Source: Pseudomonas sp. URIL14HWK12:I12 (GTDB taxonomy: Bacteria; Pseudomonadota; Gammaproteobacteria; Pseudomonadales; Pseudomonadaceae). Taken from it: 64,000 bases of DNA. The stretch covers positions 62,001 through 126,000 of the forward strand of contig NZ_QEQL01000007.1 in the NCBI RefSeq assembly GCF_003097135.1. The letters run 5' to 3'. Below, piece by piece: positions 50,575 to 58,636 of this stretch. The notes below the pieces were generated by a model, which saw nothing but the letters and a program-made list of their open reading frames with translations, ran no database searches and was not told where the DNA came from. A program made the translations under genes and the position numbers. Position 1 is the stretch's first letter; every line of letters starts with the position of its first letter.

Positions 50575-51899
50575 GCTACCCCGCCCTGCGCCATCAACGC
50601 CTCGACTTGCTCGACTGACTTGGGCACACCGCTGGTAAGGATCTCGCAACCCTGGCGGGTAACGACCACGTCATCCTCGATGCGCACACCGATGCCGCGC
50701 CATTTTTTCGCGACTCGGGTGTTGTTGGGGGAGATGTAGATCCCCGGCTCGACAGTAAGCGCCATGCCGGGCTCCAGCACGCGCCACTCACCGCCGACCT
50801 TGTATTCGCCAACGTCATGTACATCCATACCCAACCAGTGGCCGGCGCGATGCATGTAGAACTCACGGTGAGCGTCGGCTTCGATCAGGGCATCCACTTC
50901 GCCCTCCAGTAACCCGAGGTGCACCAGGCCTTCGGTGATCACGCGCACAGTCGCTTCATGCGCCTGGTTCCAGTGTTTGCCCGGCGCGATCTGGGCGAAT
51001 GCAGCCTCTTGGGCAGCCAGCACCAGCTCGTAGATTGCTCGCTGCTCGGTTGAGAACCGGCCGCTGACCGGGAAGGTGCGGGTGATGTCGCTGGCATAAC
51101 AGTCGATTTCACAGCCTGCGTCGATCAATACCAGGTCGCCACTTTTGAGCACCGCGTTGTTTTCCTGGTAGTGCAGGATGCAGGCGTTGCGGCCAGCCGC
51201 GACGATCGAGCCATAGGCTGGCATGCGCGCTCCGCCGCGGCGGAACTCGTAGTCAAGCTCAGCTTCGAGGCTGTATTCGTGCAGCCCAGGCCGAGCAGCC
51301 TGCATGGCGCGGATGTGCGCCCGGGCCGAGATGGCCGCTGCCTCGCGCATCACCTTCACTTCCGCGGCCGACTTGTACAGGCGCATGTCGTGCAGAAGAT
51401 GATCGAGCGCGACGAACTCGTTCGGCGGCTGAGCGCCGAGCCGCGCCTTGGCGCGGATGGTGTTGATCCACTCCATCAGGCGGCGGTCGAATTCGGGGTT
51501 GCTGCCCATGGCCGTGTAGACGCGGTCGCGGCCTTCGATCAGGCCAGGGAGGATGTCATCGATGTCGGCGATGGGAAACGCATCGTCCGCACCAAAACGC
51601 TCGATCGCACCGTCCTGGCCGGCGCGCAGGCCATCCCAGAGTTCACGCTCCGGGTCGCGCTCGCGGCAGAACAGCACGTATTCGCCATGCTCGCGCCCCG
51701 GGATCAGGGCGATGACCGCTTCAGGCTCAGGGAAACCGCTCAGGTACTGGAAGTCGCTGTCCTGGCGATACACATGCTCAACGTCACGGTTGCGGATAGC
51801 CACCGCAGCGGCTGGAAGGATCGCAATGCTGTTGGGCACCATCTGCGCCATCAGCGCCTTGCGCCGGCGCGCGTATTCGGGCTTGGGTATCTGAGCCAT
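50571..51899 (-). CDS. pepP: Xaa-Pro aminopeptidase
   Basis: The 442-residue M24 peptidase removes N-terminal residues before proline. The two-metal site is visible in DLVLIDAGCEIDCYASDITRTFPVSG, HRAGHWLGMDVHDVG and LTVEPGIYI with the closing Glu in GVRIEDDVVVT. It starts MAQIPKPEYARRR. Gene order ygfB-pepP-ubiH-ubiI is conserved. Overlap with ubiH is 4 nt. Confidence 0.95.
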   Translation of the reverse strand: MAQIPKPEYARRRKALMAQMVPNSIAILPAAAVAIRNRDVEHVYRQDSDFQYLSGFPEPEAVIALIPGREHGEYVLFCRERDPERELWDGLRAGQDGAIERFGADDAFPIADIDDILPGLIEGRDRVYTAMGSNPEFDRRLMEWINTIRAKARLGAQPPNEFVALDHLLHDMRLYKSAAEVKVMREAAAISARAHIRAMQAARPGLHEYSLEAELDYEFRRGGARMPAYGSIVAAGRNACILHYQENNAVLKSGDLVLIDAGCEIDCYASDITRTFPVSGRFSTEQRAIYELVLAAQEAAFAQIAPGKHWNQAHEATVRVITEGLVHLGLLEGEVDALIEADAHREFYMHRAGHWLGMDVHDVGEYKVGGEWRVLEPGMALTVEPGIYISPNNTRVAKKWRGIGVRIEDDVVVTRQGCEILTSGVPKSVEQVEALMAQGGVA

Positions 51900-51923
51900 G
51901 GGCAGGCGGTATACTCCCGTCGA

Positions 51924-52478
51924 TCAGTGCAAGGAAGGTTTCGGCTGGGTAGGCTCGGGCTTGGCCAGCTCGGTGAACAGCAGCAACGGCGCCACGCGCA
52001 GGTATTCCATTACTTCCATGTAGTCGCCCTCGCCGTCTTCGGACTCTTCGAGTGCGTCTTGCACTTGGGCAATGGCGGCAAGGTCTTGCAGCACTTCGCG
52101 TGCATCGTTACTCAAGGCACGGTCTCCGGCGATCAGGCCGAAGCCGCCCAGAAAGCCCTGGCACCACTGGCCGAGCGCGACAGCACGCTCGCGAAGCGGC
52201 GCATCGTCGTTGGGCAGCAAGAGCACCACGGTGATGTCGTCGCCAGTAAGTTCGGTCTTGACCATCTCCAGCAGGCCCAGCAACGCCTGGCGAATGTTGT
52301 CGGCAGGCTCGGCCGCCAGCAGCTCGGCCGCATCGGCCAGCCAGCCCTCGGCGTCGAAGCCTGCACCGGCGCAGCAGCGGCCCAGCAGCAGGCCATGCAG
52401 CTCAGCGGGCGAAACGGGATGGCCAGCGGCTGAAAGCAGCGTAGCGAAGGCTTGATAGGGCGAATTGGGAGTCGTCAT
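51924..52478 (-). CDS. UPF0149 (YgfB-family) protein
   Basis: The 184-residue acidic protein belongs to UPF0149, with the conserved AELHGLLLGRCCAGAGF segment (23-39) and the QWCQGFLGGFGL motif. It heads the ygfB-pepP-ubiH-ubiI cluster. In P. aeruginosa YgfB affects ampC expression; no role is shown here by sequence. It diverges from the small coiled-coil gene. Confidence 0.85.
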   Translation of the reverse strand: MTTPNSPYQAFATLLSAAGHPVSPAELHGLLLGRCCAGAGFDAEGWLADAAELLAAEPADNIRQALLGLLEMVKTELTGDDITVVLLLPNDDAPLRERAVALGQWCQGFLGGFGLIAGDRALSNDAREVLQDLAAIAQVQDALEESEDGEGDYMEVMEYLRVAPLLLFTELAKPEPTQPKPSLH

Positions 52479-52639
52479 GGGCAGCTAGGCGCAAGGCAGC
52501 GCAATGTCTAGAATAATGGCCCTGTATCCTACACCGGCAGGTAAGCCAAGACCATGACCGGAGCCAAGGTGGAACGCCATGGCCATCCTCAGGTCTTCAT
52601 TCGTTCGGACGCCCCATTTTCAGGACTGCCTCGCACCCC

Positions 52640-52849
52640 ATGGAACAGAACGACCTGCAAGAATTGATGGACAGGCTCGAACGCCTGATCGACCGCGTCG
52701 AGCACCTCAAGCGGCAGAACAGCCAATTGCTTGCGCAAGAGAAGCATTGGCGTGAAGAGCGCGCCCAACTGATCGAAAAGAACGAAATCGCGAGGCGCAA
52801 AGTGGAATCGATGATTTCCCGCCTCAAGGCCCTGGAGCAAGATTCATGA
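52640..52849 (+). CDS. Small coiled-coil protein (TIGR02449-type, ZapB/SlyX-like)
   Basis: The 69-residue product is one long heptad coiled coil, starting MEQNDLQELMDRLERLIDRVEHLKRQN. This matches the TIGR02449 family located before zapA in Pseudomonas. It may assist division like ZapB. The stop overlaps the zapA ATG by 4 nt. Promoter must lie in the 160-nt divergent gap. Confidence 0.8.
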   Translation: MEQNDLQELMDRLERLIDRVEHLKRQNSQLLAQEKHWREERAQLIEKNEIARRKVESMISRLKALEQDS

Positions 52850-53163
52850 GTTCGAGCAATAGCGTGACTGTGCAGATCCTCGACAAGGAATATTCGATCA
52901 TGTGCCCGCCGCAGGAGCGCGGCAACTTGTTGGCCGCTGCCCGCTACCTGGACGGCAAGATGCGTGAGATCCGCAGTGGTGGCAAAGTGATCGGCGGCGA
53001 GCGCATTGCGGTGATGGCTGCCCTGAACATCGCCCACGACCTGCTCAACCGCAAGGACAGCCCCGACCTGCCGGCCAGCGGCGCCACCCGCGACCAGGTG
53101 CGCAGCTTGCTCGAGCGCGTCGACCTGGCATTGGCACCTGACCAGGAGCCACCCAAGGGCTGA
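52846..53163 (+). CDS. zapA: Cell division protein ZapA
   Basis: The 105-residue FtsZ-bundling factor has the conserved VTVQILDKEYSIMCPPQER start and the helix RYLDGKMREIRSGGK...AVMAALNIAHDLL. It promotes Z-ring assembly. It is coupled to the preceding coiled-coil gene and is followed by 6S RNA and fau, an order shared with other gammaproteobacteria. Confidence 0.94.
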   Translation: MSSSNSVTVQILDKEYSIMCPPQERGNLLAAARYLDGKMREIRSGGKVIGGERIAVMAALNIAHDLLNRKDSPDLPASGATRDQVRSLLERVDLALAPDQEPPKG

Positions 53164-53182
53164 ATCTCGTGGCGCATTGCGA

Positions 53183-53188
53183 TATACT
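53183..53188 (+). promoter_or_regulatory. -10 element for 6S RNA
   Basis: TATACT lies 8-12 nt upstream of the first bases of the 6S RNA. It is the proximal promoter expected for ssrS. Confidence 0.5.
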
Positions 53189-53194
53189 CTTTAT

Positions 53195-53375
53195 CGCTCC
53201 CTGAAGTATGCGCCAGTCGGTTATGTCCCTGAGCCGATACGCACAACCACGGAAGTTACACGCTAGGCTGGTGTGCATGTCCGCTCGACGGAAAGCCTTA
53301 AAGCCTGCTGTAACCTCCACCTTGAACTTTCGGGTTCAAGGGCTACACCGACAGCGGTTCGTCGGGGAGCCCCAT
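53195..53375 (+). ncRNA. ssrS: 6S RNA
   Basis: The segment between zapA and fau matches 6S RNA in place and in structure. The 5' CGCTCCCTGAAGT pairs with the 3' end near GGGGAGCC, and a central region contains the CGCTAGG/CTACACC-like bubble flanked by long paired arms. 6S RNA binds sigma70 RNA polymerase in stationary phase and mimics an open promoter. Ends are estimated to within about 10 nt. Confidence 0.85.
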
Positions 53376-53404
53376 TCTCGAACCTGGCTCGGGCCGTCCT
53401 GCCC

Positions 53405-54007
53405 ATGATCGAAGCAGCTTCGCTTTCCCGTGGTCAACTGCGCCGGCAACTACGCAATGCCCGCAAGGCGCTCGGCCCTGCCCAGCAGCGCAAGGCCGCC
53501 CAAGGCCTATACCGGCAACTGGCCCAGCATCCGCTGTTCCGCCGCGCAAAACACATTGCCCTGTACCTGCCCAACGATGGTGAAATCGACCCTCGCCCCT
53601 TGCTGCGCGCGGCACAGAGACGAGGCAAACGCACTTACCTGCCGGTGCTAAGTGCCTGGCCGCGTACCCATATGCGATTTCAGCGTATCGACGCCGGTGA
53701 GCGCCTGCGCCGCAACCGTTTCGGCATCCCGGAGCCGATCATTACACCGAGGCGGCAACGCGCCATCTGGGCGCTGGACCTGATCCTGCTGCCTTTGGTG
53801 GGGTTTGACGATGCCGGCGGCCGGTTGGGGATGGGCGGCGGCTTCTACGACAGGAGCCTGGCCTACAGGGCTCGCCGGCAGCAATGGCAGAAACCATTGC
53901 TGCTGGGGCTGGCGCATGAATGCCAGCGCGTGGACAAACTGGCCCAGGCCAGTTGGGACGTACCGCTGGCCGGCACCCTGACCGACCAGCGCTGGTACTT
54001 GGCATAG
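53405..54007 (+). CDS. fau: 5-formyltetrahydrofolate cyclo-ligase
   Basis: The 200-residue enzyme turns 5-formyl-THF into 5,10-methenyl-THF using ATP. The family motif RLGMGGGFYDRSL lies near 141-153 and LPLVGFDDAGG just before it. The ATG at 53405 begins MIEAASLSRGQLRRQLR. It is usual for fau to be transcribed with 6S RNA as a downstream gene. Confidence 0.93.
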   Translation: MIEAASLSRGQLRRQLRNARKALGPAQQRKAAQGLYRQLAQHPLFRRAKHIALYLPNDGEIDPRPLLRAAQRRGKRTYLPVLSAWPRTHMRFQRIDAGERLRRNRFGIPEPIITPRRQRAIWALDLILLPLVGFDDAGGRLGMGGGFYDRSLAYRARRQQWQKPLLLGLAHECQRVDKLAQASWDVPLAGTLTDQRWYLA

Positions 54008-54030
54008 GCGCCGTACGCAACGGCGCCCGC

Positions 54031-54171
54031 TTAGCGCAGCGGAACGGCGTAGGTGGCTTCCAGGCGCCCCTCGCCGCTTTTGCCCCAAAGGCTCTGCGCA
54101 TACCCGGTGGTGACGATGCCCAAACCGAACAACAAGACCAAAACCCACAACATATCCGGTTTACGACGCAT
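54031..54171 (-). CDS. Small single-span membrane protein
   Basis: A 46-codon ORF begins MRRKPDMLWVLVLLFGLGIVTTGYAQ, with a positively charged start and one strong hydrophobic span, then a short charged tail. It is convergent with fau. It looks like a genuine small Pseudomonas membrane protein, but I recognise no family. Confidence 0.55.
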   Translation of the reverse strand: MRRKPDMLWVLVLLFGLGIVTTGYAQSLWGKSGEGRLEATYAVPLR

Positions 54172-54367
54172 CGTTTGCCCCCCTCCAGGCATACAGAAGA
54201 TCATTGCCAACTTCACCCTCATGGTTCAGTTGATCCAAAAGCGCGCGCATTCTCCGCCAAGAGTTCCCTAGGCGCAAATGCAGTTTCCGACCAATCGTCG
54301 GTTATTTTCAAGCTGGCAAAGTGCCCTGCCAGTACGCTCACTATTTCGAAGCAAAGGACGTTCCAGC

Positions 54368-54817
54368 ATGGCCTATTGGCTGATGAAATCAGAACCCGAT
54401 GAGTTGTCCATCGACGCCTTGGCACAGCTTGGCACCGCGCGCTGGGATGGCGTGCGCAACTACCAGGCACGCAACTTCCTGCGGGCGATGCAGCCGGGTG
54501 ACACATTCTTCTTCTACCACTCCAGCTGCCCGAAACCGGGCATTGCGGGCATTACCCGCATCCGCACGGCAGCCTACCCCGACCCTGCCGCACTCGACCC
54601 CTCCAGCCTTTACCACGACGCTAAAGCCACTGCGCAAAAGAACCCCTGGAGCGCGCTGGACGTCGAGCATGTCCGTACTTTCAAACATTTGATCGGGCTG
54701 GCCGTGCTGAAACAGCAAAGCGCCCTTGCCGAGCTGCCGCTGGTGCAAAAAGGCAGCCGCTTGTCGGTGATGCCTGTAACCGAGGCGCAGTGGCAGGCGG
54801 TGCTGGCCTTAGGCTAA
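54368..54817 (+). CDS. EVE (PUA-like) domain protein
   Basis: The 149-residue protein matches the EVE domain (MAYWLMKSEPDE, then WDGVRNYQARNFLRAM and FFYHSS), a PUA-related fold that recognises modified bases in nucleic acids. The ATG follows AAAGGACGTTCC. It lies alone between convergent neighbours; the family often sits near fau/zapA in gammaproteobacteria. A housekeeping role is likely. Confidence 0.88.
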   Translation: MAYWLMKSEPDELSIDALAQLGTARWDGVRNYQARNFLRAMQPGDTFFFYHSSCPKPGIAGITRIRTAAYPDPAALDPSSLYHDAKATAQKNPWSALDVEHVRTFKHLIGLAVLKQQSALAELPLVQKGSRLSVMPVTEAQWQAVLALG

Positions 54818-54831
54818 GCAGCTTTGGTGCC

Positions 54832-55242
54832 CTACTGGACGATCAGGTTATTGAACAGGAGGTCTTCGACGATCGGTTTGCCTTCCTCGTCGTTAAGCAC
54901 TTGCTGGGTTTGCTTGAGCGCTTCCTGGCGCAGCTTTTCCTTACCCTCCATGGTGCTCATGGCTTCGGCGGTCTGCTGGGTGAACAGCTGCACCAACTGA
55001 TTGCGGATCAACGGCTCGTGGTGCTTGACCGCAGCCTCTGCCTCGGCACCGGTGATCTTGACGGCGATATCGGCTTTGTAGACGTGCAGGCGCGGGCTAC
55101 CGTCGAGGGCGTAATTGCCCACGAAGGGAGGGTTGAAGCTGTAATAGGTCACTTTGTTGGCATTGGCTTCTTTCCCGCCTTCTTCGGCGAAGGCGCCGGC
55201 CGGCAGCGCCAGAGCGAGAAACAACAGGGTCCAGGCTTTCAC
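54832..55242 (-). CDS. FliL-like periplasmic protein
   Basis: The 136-residue exported protein starts with GTG at 55242 after AAGGAG and has a cleavable signal (LFLALALPAGAFA). The mature part resembles FliL: YYSFNPPFVGNY, LHVYKADIAVKI and HHEPLIRNQLVQLF. FliL is normally a membrane-anchored flagellar stator partner. This copy has a signal peptide and no flagellar neighbours. Confidence 0.7.
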   Translation of the reverse strand: MKAWTLLFLALALPAGAFAEEGGKEANANKVTYYSFNPPFVGNYALDGSPRLHVYKADIAVKITGAEAEAAVKHHEPLIRNQLVQLFTQQTAEAMSTMEGKEKLRQEALKQTQQVLNDEEGKPIVEDLLFNNLIVQ

Positions 55243-55319
55243 GTGGTTGGCTCCTTGATAGATGCGCCAAGCATAGCGGCAGGCGCACAAACATACAGGA
55301 GCTTATCGGCAGCCGGTGC

Positions 55320-55970
55320 TCAAGCCTTAGCAGCCAGGCAACGCTTGATACGTGATTCGAGCAGCAGGTCAGGCATCGCGTGGCTACGCAGTGCGGCAAT
55401 GGTTTGCTCGACGTAGTCACGGGTAGTGCCATAACGACCGCTGGCACTTGCCAGTATCTGTAGTAACAGGTCGTCGGGAAGGTTGCCTGCGTAACAGGGC
55501 AGATGGCGCTCGAGCACAAACCCCAAGGCCCTTATACGCTGCCCGCCTTCCAGTCGGCAGCTGAGCCAGTGAGGCCGATAAGAGGGATAGGGCATCTCGC
55601 GGCGCCACAGCGCCAACAACGCCTGTTCCAGACCCTCTTCAGGCAGGCGGAAGGCGAAGCCACTGCACGAGCCACCCCGGTCCAGCCCGAACACCAGGCC
55701 TGGCTGAGCAGGCGTACCGCGGTGCTCATGCGACCAAAGGTAAAGCCCGCGGTGATAGCCGAACACCCGCGCCCGCCTGCGCTCGACACTGCTGCATTCG
55801 GGCCGCCAGATCAGTGAGCCGTATGCGAAGAGCCACACCGGGCCGCCCTGGTGCAGGCGCATGGTCTGCTGGAGCGAGCAGGTGAGTTGTTCATCGGTCA
55901 GTTGCGGGCCGAAATCCAGTACCGGTGGATAAGCTGGGCGGCACAGCGCTGTGGGTTCGATGGACGACAT
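55320..55970 (-). CDS. Gamma-glutamylcyclotransferase (ChaC-like)
   Basis: The 216-residue protein has the AYGSLIWRP substrate-binding loop (49-57) of ChaC-like gamma-glutamylcyclotransferases, with VFGLDRGGSCSGFAFRL and a RREMPY acidic segment in the expected catalytic region. It would split gamma-glutamyl peptides such as glutathione to 5-oxoproline. It lies 78 nt upstream of the FliL-like gene on the same strand. Confidence 0.85.
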   Translation of the reverse strand: MSSIEPTALCRPAYPPVLDFGPQLTDEQLTCSLQQTMRLHQGGPVWLFAYGSLIWRPECSSVERRRARVFGYHRGLYLWSHEHRGTPAQPGLVFGLDRGGSCSGFAFRLPEEGLEQALLALWRREMPYPSYRPHWLSCRLEGGQRIRALGFVLERHLPCYAGNLPDDLLLQILASASGRYGTTRDYVEQTIAALRSHAMPDLLLESRIKRCLAAKA

Positions 55971-56097
55971 GACGCGAACCTAATATCCCCGTGCATAGCG
56001 GCTGGCGCTATACACTTCAAGCCAAAGCAAGTTCCCCTGGCTTTACCGTACGGCAGTGCTTGCCTGCCTGGCAAGCACCTGCGCGCTATAAGGTTAT

Positions 56098-57066
56098 TCA
56101 GGCACGGGGTGCGTAGGCAAAAACGTCGGCGCGCATCTGGTGCGCGTCCATGCCCGCTTCGACCAAAGCGTCCAAGGTGGCATAGATCATGTTGGGTGAG
56201 CCGCTGGCGTAGACATGCACGCCCGACAACTGCGCAATATCCTCACGCACGGCTTCATGCAGCAGGCCGCAGCGCCCTTCCCAACCGCACAGGTCGCTGA
56301 CCACTTTGTGCAAATGCAGATTAGGCGTGCTTTCCCACTGCGCCCAGTGCTCTAGCTGATAGAAGTCTTCAGGCCGTCGAACGCCCCAGTACAAATGGAC
56401 TGGGTGATGGAAACCCTGCTCGCGGCAATGCTCGATCAGGCTCTGCATCTGCGCCATACCCGTGCCAGCGGCGATCAGCACCAGCGGGCCGCCTGGCAGC
56501 TCAGCCAGGTGCGTGTCGCCGTAAGGCAGATGTACACGAGCGGTACCCTCACGCTGTAGCTGCGCCAGCAATGCCTGTGCACTGGCTTCGCGGCCCAGTA
56601 CATGCAGCTCCAGCTCACGGCCGCTGTGGGGCGCCGAGGCCAGGGAAAACGCCGACTGGCCGCCACCGTCTCGCTCGATCATCAGGTATTGCCCGGCGTG
56701 ATACCGAGGCAGCTTGCCCGCCGGGGCGCGCAGGCGTACCCGCCAGACATCACCCCCGACCTCCGCGCATTCGATGACCTGGCAACCGAAGGCGCGCGCC
56801 GGCAGCGCACCCATCGCCAGCACGCCGTCCCACAAGACCACGCAATCTTCCAGCGGCTGCGCGATGCAGGCATAGAACTCACCGTGGTCCCGCACCTCGC
56901 CGCCCTGCCGCACGCGGCCTTCCACCAACAGCGCCGTGCACACGTGGCAGTTACCGTTGCGGCAACTATTAGGGCATTCATGACCCAGCCGCTGGGCCGC
57001 CGCCAGGATGGTTTCGCCCGGTAGGGCCTCCAATACCGCCCCGGAGGGCTGCAAGGTCACGCGCAT
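56098..57066 (-). CDS. Ferredoxin-fused FAD/NAD oxidoreductase beside ubiD
   Basis: The 322-residue protein has an N-terminal plant-type [2Fe-2S] domain (C35, C40, C43, C67: CX4CX2C...C), then a ferredoxin-reductase FAD domain (YHAGQYLMIE, SAFSLASAP) and an NAD domain (LVLIAAGTGMAQMQSL). It resembles the reductases annotated as CDP-6-deoxy-glucoseen reductase. The ATG overlaps the ubiD stop by one base, so it is coupled to ubiD and may supply electrons in a related step. The physiological partner is unknown. Confidence 0.82.
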   Translation of the reverse strand: MRVTLQPSGAVLEALPGETILAAAQRLGHECPNSCRNGNCHVCTALLVEGRVRQGGEVRDHGEFYACIAQPLEDCVVLWDGVLAMGALPARAFGCQVIECAEVGGDVWRVRLRAPAGKLPRYHAGQYLMIERDGGGQSAFSLASAPHSGRELELHVLGREASAQALLAQLQREGTARVHLPYGDTHLAELPGGPLVLIAAGTGMAQMQSLIEHCREQGFHHPVHLYWGVRRPEDFYQLEHWAQWESTPNLHLHKVVSDLCGWEGRCGLLHEAVREDIAQLSGVHVYASGSPNMIYATLDALVEAGMDAHQMRADVFAYAPRA

Positions 57067-58532
57067 CAGTCGATTCCCAACTGGTTCCAGAGTTCGTCGA
57101 CGCGCCGAGTGATCGCGTCGTCCTTGACTATCACACGCCCCCACTCACGGCTGGTTTCACCCGGCCATTTATGAGTGGCATCGAGCCCCATCTTGGAGCC
57201 GAGCCCGGAAACTGGAGACGCAAAATCCAGATAGTCGATCGGTGTGTTGTCGATCATGACCGTGTCGCGCTTGGGGTCCATACGCGTGGTCACGGCCCAT
57301 ATCACATCGTTCCAGTCGCGGGCATTGATGTCATCGTCAGTGACGATAACGAATTTTGTGTACATGAACTGACGCAAAAACGACCAGACCCCCAACATCA
57401 CGCGCTTGGCATGTCCCGGGTACTGCTTTTTCATCGTCACAACCGCCATCCGGTAGGAGCAACCTTCCGGGGGCAGGTAGAAATCGGTGATCTCCGGGAA
57501 TTGCTTCTGCAGAATCGGCACGAACACCTCATTGAGTGCCACGCCCAGAATCGCCGGCTCATCCGGCGGCCTGCCCGTATAGGTACTGTGGTAAATGGGG
57601 TTGCGCCGATGGGTGATGCGTTCGACGGTAAAGACCGGGAAGGTGTCAACTTCGTTGTAGTAACCGGTATGGTCGCCATAAGGGCCTTCGGGAGCCATTT
57701 CGCCGGGGTGGATCACCCCCTCGAGCACGATCTCTGCGCTGGCCGGCACCTGCAACTGATTGCCACGGCATTTGACCAGCTCGGTGCGGTGCCCGCGAAG
57801 CAGGCCGGCGAAAGCATATTCGGAGAGCGAATCGGGAACCGGCGTGACCGCACCGAGAATCGTGGCGGGGTCGGCACCCAGTGCCACCGCCACCGGGAAG
57901 GGCTCCCCCGGGTGCTTCTCGCACCATTCGCGATAATCCAGCGCACCGCCCCGGTGGCTGAGCCAGCGCATGATCACCTTGTTGCGGGCAATCACCTGCT
58001 GGCGGTAGATACCCAGGTTCTGCCGGTCCTTGTTGGGCCCCTTGGTAACGGTGAGCCCCCATGTGATCAACGGAGCTACGTCGCCCGGCCAGCAGTGCTG
58101 GATCGGCAGCTTGCCAAGGTCGACCTCGTCACCTTCCAGCACCACTTCATGACAGGGTGCATCCTTGAGCACTTTGGGTGCCATGGAAATGATCTTTTTG
58201 AAGATCGGCAGTTTCGACCAAGCGTCGCGCAGGCCCTTCGGAGGCTCCGGCTCCTTGAGAAAGGCCAGCAGCTTGCCGATTTCACGCAGCTCGCCAACGT
58301 CTTCAGCCCCCATGCCCAGCGCAACTCGCTCCGGGGTGCCGAACAGGTTACCCAGCACCGGCATCGAGTGGCCCACCGGGTTTTCGAACAACAGCGCGGG
58401 CCCTTTGCGGCGCAGCGTACGGTCGCAGATTTCGGTCATTTCCAGCACCGGCGACACCGGCACCTGAATGCGTTTGAGAGCGCCGCGCTGTTCCAGCTGC
58501 TGCACGAAGTCCCGAAGGTCCTTGAATTCCAT
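57066..58532 (-). CDS. ubiD: UbiD 4-hydroxy-3-polyprenylbenzoate decarboxylase
   Basis: The 488-residue enzyme decarboxylates the polyprenylated benzoate of the ubiquinone pathway with prenylated FMN made by UbiX. The start MEFKDLRDFVQQLEQRGALKRIQ is characteristic, and the prFMN site is marked by RQNLGIYRQQVI and the ECEKHPGEP/EPGEMAPEGPYGDHTGYY segment. It overlaps the ferredoxin-reductase gene. Confidence 0.95.
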   Translation of the reverse strand: MEFKDLRDFVQQLEQRGALKRIQVPVSPVLEMTEICDRTLRRKGPALLFENPVGHSMPVLGNLFGTPERVALGMGAEDVGELREIGKLLAFLKEPEPPKGLRDAWSKLPIFKKIISMAPKVLKDAPCHEVVLEGDEVDLGKLPIQHCWPGDVAPLITWGLTVTKGPNKDRQNLGIYRQQVIARNKVIMRWLSHRGGALDYREWCEKHPGEPFPVAVALGADPATILGAVTPVPDSLSEYAFAGLLRGHRTELVKCRGNQLQVPASAEIVLEGVIHPGEMAPEGPYGDHTGYYNEVDTFPVFTVERITHRRNPIYHSTYTGRPPDEPAILGVALNEVFVPILQKQFPEITDFYLPPEGCSYRMAVVTMKKQYPGHAKRVMLGVWSFLRQFMYTKFVIVTDDDINARDWNDVIWAVTTRMDPKRDTVMIDNTPIDYLDFASPVSGLGSKMGLDATHKWPGETSREWGRVIVKDDAITRRVDELWNQLGID

Positions 58533-58583
58533 TGGCCACGCCACTGACAGATTGAGGGCTATATCCTACCTGTTGGCAGCGCC

Positions 58584-58619
58584 TAAAAAAAATGGCGCCC
58601 GACAGGGGCGCCATTTTTC
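58584..58619 (-). terminator. Terminator downstream of rho
   Basis: AAAATGGCGCCC-GACAG-GGGCGCCATTTT forms a 12-bp stem, flanked on one side by an A-run that reads as T-rich on the minus strand. It ends rho transcripts just before ubiD. Confidence 0.85.
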
Positions 58620-58636
58620 GAAGCGGTACGCAGTGT

